Source: CAVIQK01 sp964613035
Lineage (GTDB): Bacteria; Bacillota; Clostridia; Christensenellales; DTU072
Direction: 5' to 3'
Length of the DNA stretch: 64,000 bases
Assembly (NCBI GenBank): GCA_964613035.1
Contig: CAZTFQ010000001.1
Coordinates: 1-64,000, forward strand
Shown here: piece by piece, positions 36,701 to 47,700 of the stretch
How positions within the stretch are numbered: position 1 is the stretch's first letter
Layout of the letters: each line of letters begins with the position of its first letter
The notes under the pieces: model-generated
Seen by the model: the letters and a program-made list of their open reading frames with translations, nothing else
Database searches by the model: none
Told to the model about the DNA's origin: nothing
Program-made: the position numbers and the translations under genes

Positions 36701-39700
36701 ATCGACGGTCCTTTTATGGGTGCCGACAGGTCGTATATTCTGACCGTCAAGGGCGCCAATCAGCTCGTCGCAACGTCTATTATCACAGGACTGGTCAGGA
36801 CGGAATTCGAGTGGGAGCCTCTTGAAGACAAGCCCTCCTCGATAGAGTGTTACAATGCCCGCGGAACGTACGTTTATTCCGCATATTACGATATCGACTT
36901 CGAGTCGATAACGATAGAAGGACGCATAGCGGAATATTACGACGTCGTTATAGGTAAAGGCTCTATAGGCGAATTCACCGCCAGAGTCAAGATTACGGTG
37001 CGCAATCGTCTCATAACGGACGCGGACGGCAACGTCGCTCCCACGGTGACGGTTTTGACCGCCGACGGGTATCGTTCCGCTTCGGTCACCGCGACGTATT
37101 CTCTCAATCCGTACGAATATATTCTCGCTCGCAGTAAAAACGAAATTTATAAAGACGGCAGAGAAGGCTTCATTGCCAATTATCTGTCGGGATATACCGT
37201 TACGCTGACTTTCGCAGACGGTAGTTATACCACGCAGGCTTTCTCCGACTGGAAGTTCGACGAGGGAGAGGACGGCTTCTATTTGGAAAAAGGCATCAGC
37301 CCCGACGGCGGCGTCGTCTACGTGCATTCCGTTTTTAAGAATCAGGTTATCGCTCTAAAGCTGGAGATAATGACGATGAAGATATCTCACGTACGCTTCG
37401 AGGGCGAGGACGACGGGAAATACACCGTGGACGTGCTGGATACCTCGACCTGGACTATCCCGACTATGCCGGAGATCGTGTTCGTCGATGCCGACGGTCA
37501 ACGCGTGTACAGCATGACGTCGCCCTTCGAGCTGGTCTGGTCGGCATCCGTCGCGTCCAACGTGAGATTGGACGGTGCCAAGAAAAACGAGTCGGGCATA
37601 GAGTGTCCCTTCCCCGACTTCGTCGGCAACGAGATCTCGGCATACTTCGACGTATATTCCGCTCTAGGCGTGGGAGAATGGTTCAGAGCGGAGATAGTTA
37701 CGTTAAAAGTAGACGTCCCTGCCAAGTCTTTCGTCGAACACGGTTCCGCGACGGTCTATACGGATACGTTGTCGGACGCTACCGACGATATAGACGTTAT
37801 CGGCGTCGATATGTACTCGGGCAATGCGGTCTACTCCGATTACAACGGTTACTATTTCTACGATTACCTTTATCCCGAGACCACGGGAGTGCTCCCCGAC
37901 GTCGTGACTGCATACTTCAAGGACGGTACTTACAAGTCGTATAGAGTCAATTGGACGGAATCGGATATAGTTACGAAAAAGGGCTCTTCCTACGTTGTCT
38001 CTTCCGCGGCTACCCTCAATATGGGCAGAATATTCCGCATAGAGAGCTCGATAGGAGAAGGAGAAGCCGAATATAAGTTTTATATAGCGTTGGTTATTCT
38101 TCCCGCGTATTCTTCCGACGACCGTATCGAGTTTTCTTCGTCGACGGGAGACTTGGATACGACCAAGATAAGCGGCTCGGACAAATCTTACGTCTATTCC
38201 GTCAATGCTTTCGACGACGATTTCGTTTTGCCCGACGGCATTAAGTTGGACTACGCGGCTTCTTTGGTTATCGGAAGAGATACGGACGGTAACGAAAGAG
38301 TATATAAGCCTTTTTACTCTTTGAGCCCCGAGGAAATAGACGGCAGTATAGGATATAAATACGTCGCGGGAGATGCCGCGGAAGGCGGATTGCTCGTGCC
38401 GATAGTGCTCGACGTCGTTACGGATCCTTTCGTCGTCGGAGGTTTGTCCTTGGTCGTAGAAGACGGAGAGATCGTTTCGAGAGATTATGCGGGAGCGGAA
38501 ACCGCCCTCGGAATAACCGTCGACAACGACGAAAAGACGATTTTCATAACCGGTCTCAACGTTAACTCGGAAGGACGTTTCGTATATTTCATCGGACAAG
38601 AAAGTTACGACGTAGACGTTATCTCGTTCATAGAATGGCTTTTGACAGGCGGCACTACGCTCGGATATACGGAAAACGGCTCCGAAAAAACTTCCGATTA
38701 TGCGGTTCTTGTAGACTTTAGAAAAGGATTTTCCGTCCAAAACTTGTCCGGCAGCGGTCAGAATGCGATACTTCGTCTCTCGGTCGTCCCGGGGGTACTC
38801 GATTATGCGGTCAATATCAAAGGTTCCGCTCAATCGACGATAACCGATACGGATAAGACGTACACGCTGACGCAATACGCGGCTGACGGGTCCGAGGTAT
38901 ACAAGTCGGAATTCGGCTACGATTTGTCCGAATATAAATTGACCGTCAAGGTCGGCTCCTCTTCGGTCGTGTACGAAAATCTCTCCTGGTACGTCGACAG
39001 CACTTCGGACGGCATATACGGCGATTATAAGACGGGAGAGAGAGTTTCGTTTATATCCCGCGCCACCATCTACGGAAAGCATGCCTCGGAGCAGCGCGTG
39101 TCACTGTACGCTCACCTACCCGACGGCACCAGAGCCTCTCTCGAGATACGTATCCCCGCGCTCGACTGGACGGACTTTGACTCGACGGAGAGTTATGACG
39201 GAGAATTCCCGATCGCGGACGGAGAGATAATAATCGACAATATGTACGCGTTGTCGTCTACCGACATAGAAAAAGTTATGAAATCTCTGCCGACTTCCGT
39301 AAGGTTCAGAAACCTCGTCGCTTCCGACATAGTCTGGAACAGGACCTCGGACGCGGAACAATTCTTGAACAACCTCCGTTACGATACGGAGAGCGGTTTC
39401 GTGCTGGCAACGGCAACGGTAGACGTGGTGGGAGAATTGGATATCGAATTGAAGATAACTTTCCGCGAATGCGTTCCTTATGATATGGAATCCGAAAAAA
39501 TCGACGGAGTGAGCTTCGATTTCGACGCTGCTACGTTGACCGACAACGTGGTTATTTATCCGTACGGAGCGACGACTCTTTGCGGGAAATTCTCATTGCC
39601 CGAGAAAATGACGTTGAATTTCGTCGGAGGAGAAAAAGCCGTCATAACCGACGTCGAGTATTATTCCGACGGCGACGAGATAGAAGGGGTAGCCTTCGAT

Positions 39701-41773
39701 TATCACGGTCGGACCGTAGAAGTCGTCACGGAACTTAAATACGGTCTGACGATTAAGACGATTGTGACGGTAATAGATTCCGTAATAGGGATAAGCGACG
39801 TTTCGCAAAACGTCGGCGGTGAAACGATAACGCCTTCTTCGATTAAATTCGGCAAGATTTATTCCCACAACGTCTTGAAAATTCAAGACGAAGAATATCG
39901 TTTCGATTCCGTCGGAGAGCGCAATATTCTGTACGGCAACGCCGTCGGCAGCATAGATTATTCCAACAATGCCAAGATAAGTCTCAACGGGACCGATTAC
40001 GCCTGGTCCGACGTCGTTTCGGGAAACAGAACTTTGACCGTCGGCGGAACGGAATATTATTTCTTCTACGACACGATCTACGAGATAGCGGGAGAATTTA
40101 ACGACCGTTCCTACAGAGTAGGCACTCGCACGGGCAGTATGGACGACGCGGAGATAAGACGACGCGGCTATTACGACGTCGCTTCCGCAACGGCTCCTCT
40201 CGGCGGAATATACGTTATCGACCCGTATTCGGCGGCTGCCTATATCGACGGAGAGGATATGTATCTACCCGACGTCGTCGTCGCTGAAATAGGCGGAGAA
40301 CTCGAGAGCCTCAAGGTGAAGTGGAGCGAGACGATTTCCGTCAATTATCAGGGCGGCAACGTGGTTAAGCTGGTCGGTAAAATAGTTACGGCAGGTCTTG
40401 CCGAGCAGGAAATAGTTGCGCTCGTCTCCGTCAAAAACAGAGAAAACGTCTCCATAGAGCTGTGGGACGAGGGTAGAATGACCGTATACAGTCCTGCCGA
40501 CGGTCAGAATTATAAGCTATACGTAGAAGACACTTTCTCGTACAACGCATCGGATCTTCCCGCGTACGCGATAGTGGACGGAGAGGCTGTTTCGATAGTG
40601 TGGAGTGCAGGTGCATCCGACTTCGGTGCGTCGGGCGGGACTTCAATAATCAACGGTTATGCGGTCAAAGCGGGCGTCGGACACGTATTGTCCCTCTCGG
40701 TGGTGGCGGATACGTATTCGTTCCGTAACATTTGGCGACCTACGGACACGACGGGAGACGACTATACTCAATGGTCCTACGACTCTCTGATGTCTCCGAT
40801 AGGGTTCACTTTCGTCAATCTGACGGGAGAGAAAGGTGCGTATTACGTGGGATACAGAGCCTATAAGGTGACCTTCGTCGTGAAAAACAACAACCCCGAC
40901 CGTGAAGAAAACGGCGTCAAAGTAGGCGTGGGCGCGACGAGACTGGAAACGAGATATTTCGTACCGTCGGGTTATGCCGTCGACGGCGACAACGTTATTT
41001 CTTTCGACAACAGCGTCGTTCTTAATGCAGAGGCGACTTCTTCCGAGCAGACGGGAGCGTTTTATCTCGGCGGCGCGGGGAAGACTTCTCTGGTCGTATC
41101 CGGCGCGACGTACAGAGTCAGAGAGCCGATTCTTAACGAGTCCGACTTAACATATCTCTACGTTACCGCGGGCGGCGAAAGAGAAACGTCTTATATTCTC
41201 ATCGACCCTCTCAATCCTTCCGTACCCGAGTACGCATACTCTTACACCAATTGGTCGGAAGCCGAAAAGGTCAAATTCAGAATAACCGACTCGTCGTCTC
41301 TCGATACTCTCAATTACGACAGCTATCTAGGCGGAGGAGTGCTTCTAGGGAAGTATTTCACCTTCTCTCCCGTGGACGACAACGATAACGTCGTGACGGA
41401 CAGATACGGAGAGCCCGTCAGACTGTCGGCAAAAGTCCGCATTCTCTTCCTTGACAGAAGAGCCGACGGAGCGGTCGAGACGTCGACTACGATAACGACG
41501 GAAGACGGTAAAGAATATCAATACGCGACATATGACGTCACGTTTGTTTCCACGTATCTGGACAGCACTTATACGGATTCCAATCCGTACGGCTCGTTGT
41601 ACGTATCGGACGGAGGAGAAGTGGTCAACGCACTCAACGTCGCCGTCGAGATATACGGCGCGGCGGCTTCCGTTACCGTAAAATACGACAACGGGCAAAA
41701 CGACTCCCGAGGGGCGTTCAATTACTTCACCGTCTCGGGAAAAACAAGAAAACATTTAATCAATATCCTCTAA
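33713..41773 (+). CDS. Giant lipoprotein A with Ig-like modules (about 2,690 residues)
   Basis: The signal peptide ends in LVAC (Cys25), so the protein is lipid-anchored outside. Residues 40-1,000 are a long beta-rich region with LolA-like strands (NFYFKLRANLYSY, LLYINTQGF) and the segment VDLSALLGTLIGDRHGLNT, which recurs in giant lipoprotein B as VDISRFLGAFIGDSYGVNT. From about 1,130 to 2,540 come at least six divergent Ig-like modules, each with a D/N-P-Y-like lead, then L-P-x-x-V, D-G and V-x-W (for example VLPDVVTAYFKDGTYKSY). Near residue 2,090 there is a beta-hairpin stretch with paired GTDYAW/GTEYYFF. No enzyme domain is recognised. Start is ATG 33713 with a close GAGG; an in-frame GTG at 33704 is possible. 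The next gene is a longer paralogue 24 bases on. Confidence 0.75.
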   Translation: MVKKRALIILVVIVMVALVAALVACSPATDDDKYPFENVDDQANRDNVDNITKEEAVSMTTDSINNLKEYVKTTVISDVGYYMEADFRINTENGKNFYFKLRANLYSYPYEDKEEGSAEYVAALNRHNEVCKKSDLLIEWYDGQENELLIGFYYDGVNSSVTDPGNKLYLNVQGNKRYYDNFGDTVVFRQIIRLITQFDLDAILAANESDIDDTIDILGSYLDQIITTNYKVTKNNDETSVYYDSVNLNVVVGNINSVVRSVFSPFEDKIDPLTDEYLRFKFSALAGAEIRTLVSDMRFLSSPDSAGAKNVLTGFEGDFSGTANSNDETVPFRAEVNLGYSTRVSDDIAFSKDGYTLFEHGEYELEGDLYIPILGSSGNSTLDLRILTSLNEYDNLTNRIDARFYDRATEEEMLMAFYENELLYINTQGFSDRYGGFISISDVGFPTVYIPDIDMAELMKWFYDTVNNGVVSIVDALLDPETYKNDAPDEGLIKAVMRKVVSDTEEGTITVTVDHELLKDVLKYTQEVDPDAEIPSDKNGNPVYSLDSEGRPLYTTAGLVYMLESFIGYDLDEIASMLGIQSAEKLLEYTWFEITYDVDSGVITLEMYSSVRKTRALVFRMNLWCITFAEKVTFPEDHDGLDGYTELKSVKTLSGKIRGEIKFNSSDRVDLSALLGTLIGDRHGLNTVYLTRPTSAIDFNLIMDQYIRYSEDDENLNEIISSITNEGVQVDYADIANETRGRIAFYFTLTVKGADNEDLVAKLYAYNVSFNTETYKKIEQGETLEGYGYVYVDLTGGKTPALNNIPLVKIREDVFLESLSVYLGANEAIENASTLSIASIVAALLEDSTTSITDTYLGITTSNSTVRKLFGVDDLVAHFKLNIGLKAQVTGQYNLYSVTDEYYSYAVGQLEDMTVESIYDAGNPIHSGVYVTFKREKDGVEKNLLMKFVYYRRVEPVRGDYDTDEEYERALEDYRAYLESDNNIDLVEGKSVYRPAIDGPFMGADRSYILTVKGANQLVATSIITGLVRTEFEWEPLEDKPSSIECYNARGTYVYSAYYDIDFESITIEGRIAEYYDVVIGKGSIGEFTARVKITVRNRLITDADGNVAPTVTVLTADGYRSASVTATYSLNPYEYILARSKNEIYKDGREGFIANYLSGYTVTLTFADGSYTTQAFSDWKFDEGEDGFYLEKGISPDGGVVYVHSVFKNQVIALKLEIMTMKISHVRFEGEDDGKYTVDVLDTSTWTIPTMPEIVFVDADGQRVYSMTSPFELVWSASVASNVRLDGAKKNESGIECPFPDFVGNEISAYFDVYSALGVGEWFRAEIVTLKVDVPAKSFVEHGSATVYTDTLSDATDDIDVIGVDMYSGNAVYSDYNGYYFYDYLYPETTGVLPDVVTAYFKDGTYKSYRVNWTESDIVTKKGSSYVVSSAATLNMGRIFRIESSIGEGEAEYKFYIALVILPAYSSDDRIEFSSSTGDLDTTKISGSDKSYVYSVNAFDDDFVLPDGIKLDYAASLVIGRDTDGNERVYKPFYSLSPEEIDGSIGYKYVAGDAAEGGLLVPIVLDVVTDPFVVGGLSLVVEDGEIVSRDYAGAETALGITVDNDEKTIFITGLNVNSEGRFVYFIGQESYDVDVISFIEWLLTGGTTLGYTENGSEKTSDYAVLVDFRKGFSVQNLSGSGQNAILRLSVVPGVLDYAVNIKGSAQSTITDTDKTYTLTQYAADGSEVYKSEFGYDLSEYKLTVKVGSSSVVYENLSWYVDSTSDGIYGDYKTGERVSFISRATIYGKHASEQRVSLYAHLPDGTRASLEIRIPALDWTDFDSTESYDGEFPIADGEIIIDNMYALSSTDIEKVMKSLPTSVRFRNLVASDIVWNRTSDAEQFLNNLRYDTESGFVLATATVDVVGELDIELKITFRECVPYDMESEKIDGVSFDFDAATLTDNVVIYPYGATTLCGKFSLPEKMTLNFVGGEKAVITDVEYYSDGDEIEGVAFDYHGRTVEVVTELKYGLTIKTIVTVIDSVIGISDVSQNVGGETITPSSIKFGKIYSHNVLKIQDEEYRFDSVGERNILYGNAVGSIDYSNNAKISLNGTDYAWSDVVSGNRTLTVGGTEYYFFYDTIYEIAGEFNDRSYRVGTRTGSMDDAEIRRRGYYDVASATAPLGGIYVIDPYSAAAYIDGEDMYLPDVVVAEIGGELESLKVKWSETISVNYQGGNVVKLVGKIVTAGLAEQEIVALVSVKNRENVSIELWDEGRMTVYSPADGQNYKLYVEDTFSYNASDLPAYAIVDGEAVSIVWSAGASDFGASGGTSIINGYAVKAGVGHVLSLSVVADTYSFRNIWRPTDTTGDDYTQWSYDSLMSPIGFTFVNLTGEKGAYYVGYRAYKVTFVVKNNNPDREENGVKVGVGATRLETRYFVPSGYAVDGDNVISFDNSVVLNAEATSSEQTGAFYLGGAGKTSLVVSGATYRVREPILNESDLTYLYVTAGGERETSYILIDPLNPSVPEYAYSYTNWSEAEKVKFRITDSSSLDTLNYDSYLGGGVLLGKYFTFSPVDDNDNVVTDRYGEPVRLSAKVRILFLDRRADGAVETSTTITTEDGKEYQYATYDVTFVSTYLDSTYTDSNPYGSLYVSDGGEVVNALNVAVEIYGAAASVTVKYDNGQNDSRGAFNYFTVSGKTRKHLINIL
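37095..41330 (+). repeat. Divergent Ig-like (Big_4-like) modules in lipoprotein A
   Basis: At protein level a pattern recurs roughly every 100-250 residues: an N/D-P-Y or similar lead, L-P, hydrophobic alternation, D-G or G-G, then V-x-W. Seen at about residues 1,130 (LNPYEY), 1,363-1,412 (VLPDVVTAYFKDG), 1,497 (FVLPDGIKLDY), 1,839 (LPTSVRF...IVWN), 1,946 (SLPEKMTLNFVGG), 2,168 (IDPYSAAAY...LPDVVVAEIGG) and 2,497 (IDPLNPSVPEY). The copies are too diverged to be DNA repeats. Confidence 0.6.
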
Positions 41774-41797
41774 AAGGCGCGATTGCAGACGATTGAT

Positions 41798-44700
41798 ATG
41801 AAGAAGAGCTACATACTGAAAATAACGATATTCCTGCTGGTGGCGGTCCTGATGACGGGACTGATATTCGCCTGCGACGACGGTGACGTGACTTCCGGTA
41901 CGCCTTCGGGCTCGGAAACGCCTTCCGATACGCCGACCACGCTAGGGAAAACGGAAATTTTAGCCAATCTTTCTTCATCGTTGACCGCAGCCATCGACGC
42001 GAACAACGCCTCTGCGGAATCCGGCGGAACGGTGTCCGTCGACAGCAGCTACGAGCTGATAACGGGACAATATAAGTACAGAATAATCTATGCCGCCAAT
42101 TACGATTACTCGGTAGAAGGCGGCGCGAGAAGCGAGTTTTATCTTAAGATATTCGATTCCGAAAGCGCGCTCACTCGTCTGATGTTTTATTATAAAGAAG
42201 GCGACTTGTACGTCGAGAGTACCGACGGAAGGATTTTGGTCGAAGACGCGGGACAGTCGGGATTGTTCTCCGCGTTGTACGACTTCGTCGGATATTTCGA
42301 CATGAGCTCCGTTATTCTGGACGAAGACGTCGCGGAAGTGATAGGAGAGCTGGGCAGCTATATCGACGGGAAGAAGCTTAAGCAATACGCGGTCTCCGAC
42401 AACAGAGACAACGTTTCGTTAATCGACGTCAATTTCGACGCTCGAAAAGAGCTCGTCAACGATCGGCTTAAAAACACCTTCGAGAAATTTTCCACAACCT
42501 ACGACGCTATTTCTTCCGAATATCTCGGGATAAAATTGTCCGAGCTCGCCTCTCTCCAATTGACCACGCTCAATGCCAATCTGGTCGAGTTCTATTCTTC
42601 CGACAAGGTGTTCGATAGGACCGACTTCGACTTCTCGGGTATACTGGAGAACAAAGAAAGTTATTCCTTAAAAGGCTCCGTGGCGGTTAAGCCGTATTTG
42701 CAGACAATCCGACTCGAAGCGTTCGACAATCCCGCGACTCTCGACGCGGAAATAGTCGCCTATGCGTCTAAAAACAATATTTCCGTAGAAAAACTTCGGG
42801 AAGAAAAGCTCTTTTCGTCCGTCAACCTCGCAAGGAAATCCTTTGACGGAGAGTTGTCGGTCGACTTTTTCGGGACGATATACGACGCCCGACTCTTCTT
42901 CGATCTGGATCTCGGCGACGATTCGGAGTCGGAGATATCTTTCAAACTGACCGAAGAGAACGAAACCGTCGCGGCTGTATATTACAGAGACTCCAGACTC
43001 TATTTCGATATGGGGGACTTCTTCGATACGCTCGGGTCTGCATTGTCTCTCGATAAGTTTAATTTACCTAGAGTTTTTCATTCTTCTTTTAATCTTTCCG
43101 ACTCCCTTAACGCGTTTTACGATACTCTCGATATGTTGGTGAGAGGAATAGGAGACGACGGCAGTGCGGGAATATTCGCGTTGCTTAATAAAAAACTCGT
43201 CTCGGAAGGCACTACGATGACGTTGTACGTCGACAGACAGTTTGTCGAAACGATCAACGATATGCAGGAGACGCCTCTCGACAGAGTCAACGTGGCGACG
43301 TTCATTGCGGATATGCTCGGGATAGACGACGAAACGATCTCTACGTATCTGTCGGCGGAATCGTTCGATTTGTTAAGGCTGGTTATATCTTACGACTTCC
43401 GTTCTTCGGAGTTGGGGCTGAGACTGGAGACGGTCGCGTCCGAGTCGGACGCCTACGCGATAGTTTCCGTGGACGAAGATAAGTCTCTCTACGATAAGGA
43501 AGGTTCCCTCGACGAGAGCACCTCTTCTCTGACGATAGGAAAAGATACCTATTACTTCTATCAATACGTCGGAGAGATGTTCTCCTCCTCGCAGAGAGTG
43601 GCTTCCGTGGGATCTTTTAAGGGCGACTCGGAATCGATTGTCGTCACCGTGGGCGATACTACGAAAGAATATCTCTTGTCGTATAAAAAACACGGCGTGA
43701 CTTCCCTCTACGTCCGTAGCGTCGTCGACGGCGAAAAGGTCGACGTCGAGAAGGGCAGAATCTATACCGCCCAAGGTTACGCTTTGATAGACTCGTCGGA
43801 ATTTCCTCGAGACGGCTTAACCGTGACCGAGGACGGATATCTTAAGTACTATTTGACTTACGAAAAATCCGACGGCATATTATATAAGGATAAAGAGAGG
43901 ACGGAAGTTTTCGAGCAGATAGACTTCTCCAAGTACCTCTTCAAGCACGACGACGTGTATTATTACGTCGGCGGCAGCGCGCTCACCATAGTGCTGAAAA
44001 AGTTCGGCACTATAGACGTATTCAGCGGAAATATCGTCCAGAGCGGAGTGAAATATTATTATCGCAACGGCATCGTTATGAGAGAGAACGAAACGTCCGG
44101 CATACTCAACGCTCAGGACGTCTTCGTCATTAAAGATTCCGACGGGAAGACGAGCTATTCTTTCTTGAAGGGAGAGTGGCAAGAAAGCCAGAACAGAACG
44201 CCTCTGTATTTACAGGGAGACGCGGAGAAAAAGACCCTCGGATACTATTATCACGACTATGAAGCGCTCGAATTCGTCTCGGGTGCGCTGGAAGACAACG
44301 TCTACGCATTGGGAGAAGGCAACGTTTTATCGAGAATATACGGTACGATTAATCTTAAAGATAAAGAAATTACGATAGGTTCTCTCGAGTATAAGATCGA
44401 CTTCGGCGGCGTGTATACGACTAAAGAAGGCATCGATCCCGTTATGAACCTCGTTATGAGTCCCGCTTCCGAAGTGCGTACGCTGTATAAAGCGATAGGC
44501 ACGATGACTGAATCGGATTCCGAAGGAAAGGAGTTGACGTTCAATGTCGACGGCAAGATTTATTACGTCGTAGAAAACGACGCTTCGGTCTATGCAGACG
44601 AAAGTCATACTTCTAAAGTATCCGACGCATCTTACGATTGCGGCAAGAGAACCGTATATTTCGGGACAGCCTCTTACAGATTGTTGGACGGCAAGGTCTA

Positions 44701-47700
44701 TTATATGTCGGGCGAATACGCCGTGGACGACGCGACTGCGACGATAGGCGGAGTTACGTATTACGTGAGCGGAGACGTTTTGTACAGAGATTACGACTGT
44801 TCCGTTATAGTAGGTAGCGTCGACGATGAAAAAATCGTCCTCGAGGGCACGGAAGAATATTATTACGACGACGTCATATTGGAGACGTCCCGAGGCGATT
44901 ACAAAGAATTGACGTACGCGGAAAACGCAGGATTCGTTATAGAAGGCACGGCGTCTTTGTCTCAGGTCAATTCCGTGGATATATCCAGATTTTTGGGCGC
45001 GTTCATCGGAGACTCTTACGGAGTCAATACGCCTTATACGCTTAAAATCGGCGAAAAAATCCGCTTTTTAATCAAGACGTCGTATTATAACGATAATTTC
45101 ACGTTCTATGCCGCAGTGTATCTGGACGATAATTCGACAGAAAAACTGCTTTTGGAAGCGGCGTCTTCCGACGACGGAGTTCTTCTTATCGACTACAACG
45201 TCTTGTCTACTCCGATCAGATTCCGTTCCGCCGCGTCCGAAGTGCTGGAGGCGCTGAAAGAATTTGCGGGAGAGGGAACGATATTCGGTGACGGCAACGT
45301 CGTTGCGGCGATTTATAAAACTCTCGGTTACGCCAAGACGTCCTTTAGCGAGGAAGGAATGAATTTTTCCGTGTCTTACGACACGTCTTCCGGTTACGAC
45401 GCGGTCAAGGCTCTCACGGGGCTGGAATATCTGTCGCTGAGAGGCGTGTTAAAAGTAGTATACGATATGCCGATCGCGGAAGCCGAATCAATGCTAGCCG
45501 ACGCTTCTTCGTACAACGTGCCGACTTTCTCCGTCCCCGACGAAATCATCGGCGACAATATATATGAAGTCAATTGGATAGAGACGCTTACCGTGGGACT
45601 GGGGGAGGAAACCTTCGAGATAATCGTACCTTACAGAAAGGATACAGTTAAGATAGAGTCGGGCAAAACTCTTTACCGTCCGACGGCGTCCGTTTTCGGT
45701 CAGGAAATATCCTATAACGTTATTCTTAGAGATAAAAACGGAACTAAAGGAATATTCGGCATAACCGACAACGAAATAGTCGTAGACCCGTGGGCGGAAA
45801 GTCCTCTCCCGTCCAAGCTGGAGGTTACGTTCACCGACGGGACGAGAGGATATCTCGACTATGAAATAGAAGGTTTCGACGAGTCTTCCGTTACGGGATA
45901 CGGCAATGCCGAATGGGACGCTCTTCTTAAGAGAGCCGTTTATCCGACTTATACGGTCGTGATAGGCAGAGGATCGATAGGCGAGACCGTCCTGGAGAAC
46001 GTAACCGTCAGGGTCGTCACGAGACTCATTTCTTCAGACTTCGACTACAACGGCTCCTTAAAAGTGGTGACGTCCGCGTCTATAGACCCGTACGATTACG
46101 AGAGCTATCCGAAAACGGGAGAAGTGACGATTAAGTCCGCGTCCAATCCTTCCATGGACGATGACAACGTCACGGAGAGATTCTATATAAGTTTTGAAAA
46201 CGGCACCCCTGTGCTCAGATCCGAGATTACGATAAGTTTCTACGATTATTATACCGTAGAAAATCACGCCGTTTCGTATAGCGAGGTTCTGTACGTATTA
46301 TGGAATTACGATTTTTCGAAAGTGAGCTTTTCGGGATCCGAGACGATAGCGGAAGCCGTCGAGATAAGGAACGCCGACGGTGCTCTCTATTACGTCCCGG
46401 ACGGTGAAAAAATCGCCGCCAAGATATCGTCCGAAAGAAAAGTTTTCAAAGAACTCTACCTCTACGATATAGTCGACGACGTCGCGGAGACCAAGGGATA
46501 CTACACTGTAGACTCGCTGGATTCTTCCACGTACGATATACCGTCTCGATCCACCACCGATTATATGGTGCTGTTGTATTTCGACGACGGTAATTTTAGA
46601 GTCGTCGGCGACGAGCAGGTGTACGGCTACTACGTCTCTAGCAATCTTATAGACGTAGCCAAATCCGACGGAATTTTCGACGAAACTCTCGACTGGGAAT
46701 ACGCTCGTGCGGATTATTTCACGGAATACGGCACGTCGTCTCCTTTAGGCGGCGGCACGGCGTCCGTCAACAGAGCACTCATCGGCGGGCAGACGATTAC
46801 TTTAACGGTCAGAGAACCCGCTCGACGAGCCGTAACGGAGACTAAGAGCCTCAACGGTTACGTTAAAGTCGACGTCAACGGCAACTCCGTCGACCGTACC
46901 AATGCGACTTTCACTTACAACAGAGTTAAGTGGGACGGTTGCGACGGTTTTTATAAAGTCAATCCCTACGTCAACGGCGCGCTTCCGTCTACCGTGACGG
47001 TCGGTTTCAACACCTCTACGTCCGGATACGAAACGATAGAAGAGGTAACCTACCCGATAGCGGATTGGGTGACGGATACCGGAATAATAATGAAAGACGT
47101 CGATTCCGACGGCAATCTCTGCTACAGACTGGCGTACCCGACGACGGAACAGTCCTACTTCAAGGCGGAACTGTATCTCGGAGACGGCAACGTCAGAGTC
47201 AAGATAGCCGTAGTCATAGAAAACCTCGCCGCGGAATACGAAAGATACGATTTCTATACCGACGACGTCAATATAGGCACGTCGATGTCGATAGACGCCT
47301 TTTCGCCGTATCGTCTCCCCGACCGCGTTAAAATCGGTCTGAAAAACGGAGAAAGTCTGAGTTACGATTTCTCGACGGATTTTAGATGGTTTGTCAATTA
47401 CGGCACGGATAAAGAATGCGAAATTCTGCCTTATAGCGAGGACTTCGTTAAGTCGCCCGGAAAATATATACTCTGGTCGACGGAAGAGTTAGAAGCTTTT
47501 CGCATATTCGTGACTACGGGAAAAGGAACTCTCGACGAGAGGCTTTTCGGCGATAATTATTATATGCCCGACAACTCCGACGGAGAAGTGGTGCTGACCG
47601 CGTACGTATCGGGCTCGGAGATGGGCTCCGTCGAACAAAAACTCGAGTTCAGACTGAAGGTCGTCAGAATGAGCTCTTTCGACGTCTCTAAGACGACGTT

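Noticed and set aside
35840..39082. Long minus-strand frames opposite giant lipoprotein A
   Set aside because: The plus-strand frame is continuous and shares motifs with lipoprotein B; the antisense frames have no starts with ribosome sites and no family features.
41774..41797. Possibility that lipoproteins A and B are one gene split by a frameshift
   Set aside because: A ends at a stop and B starts with a full lipoprotein signal peptide and repeats the same N-terminal layout, so they are separate paralogues.
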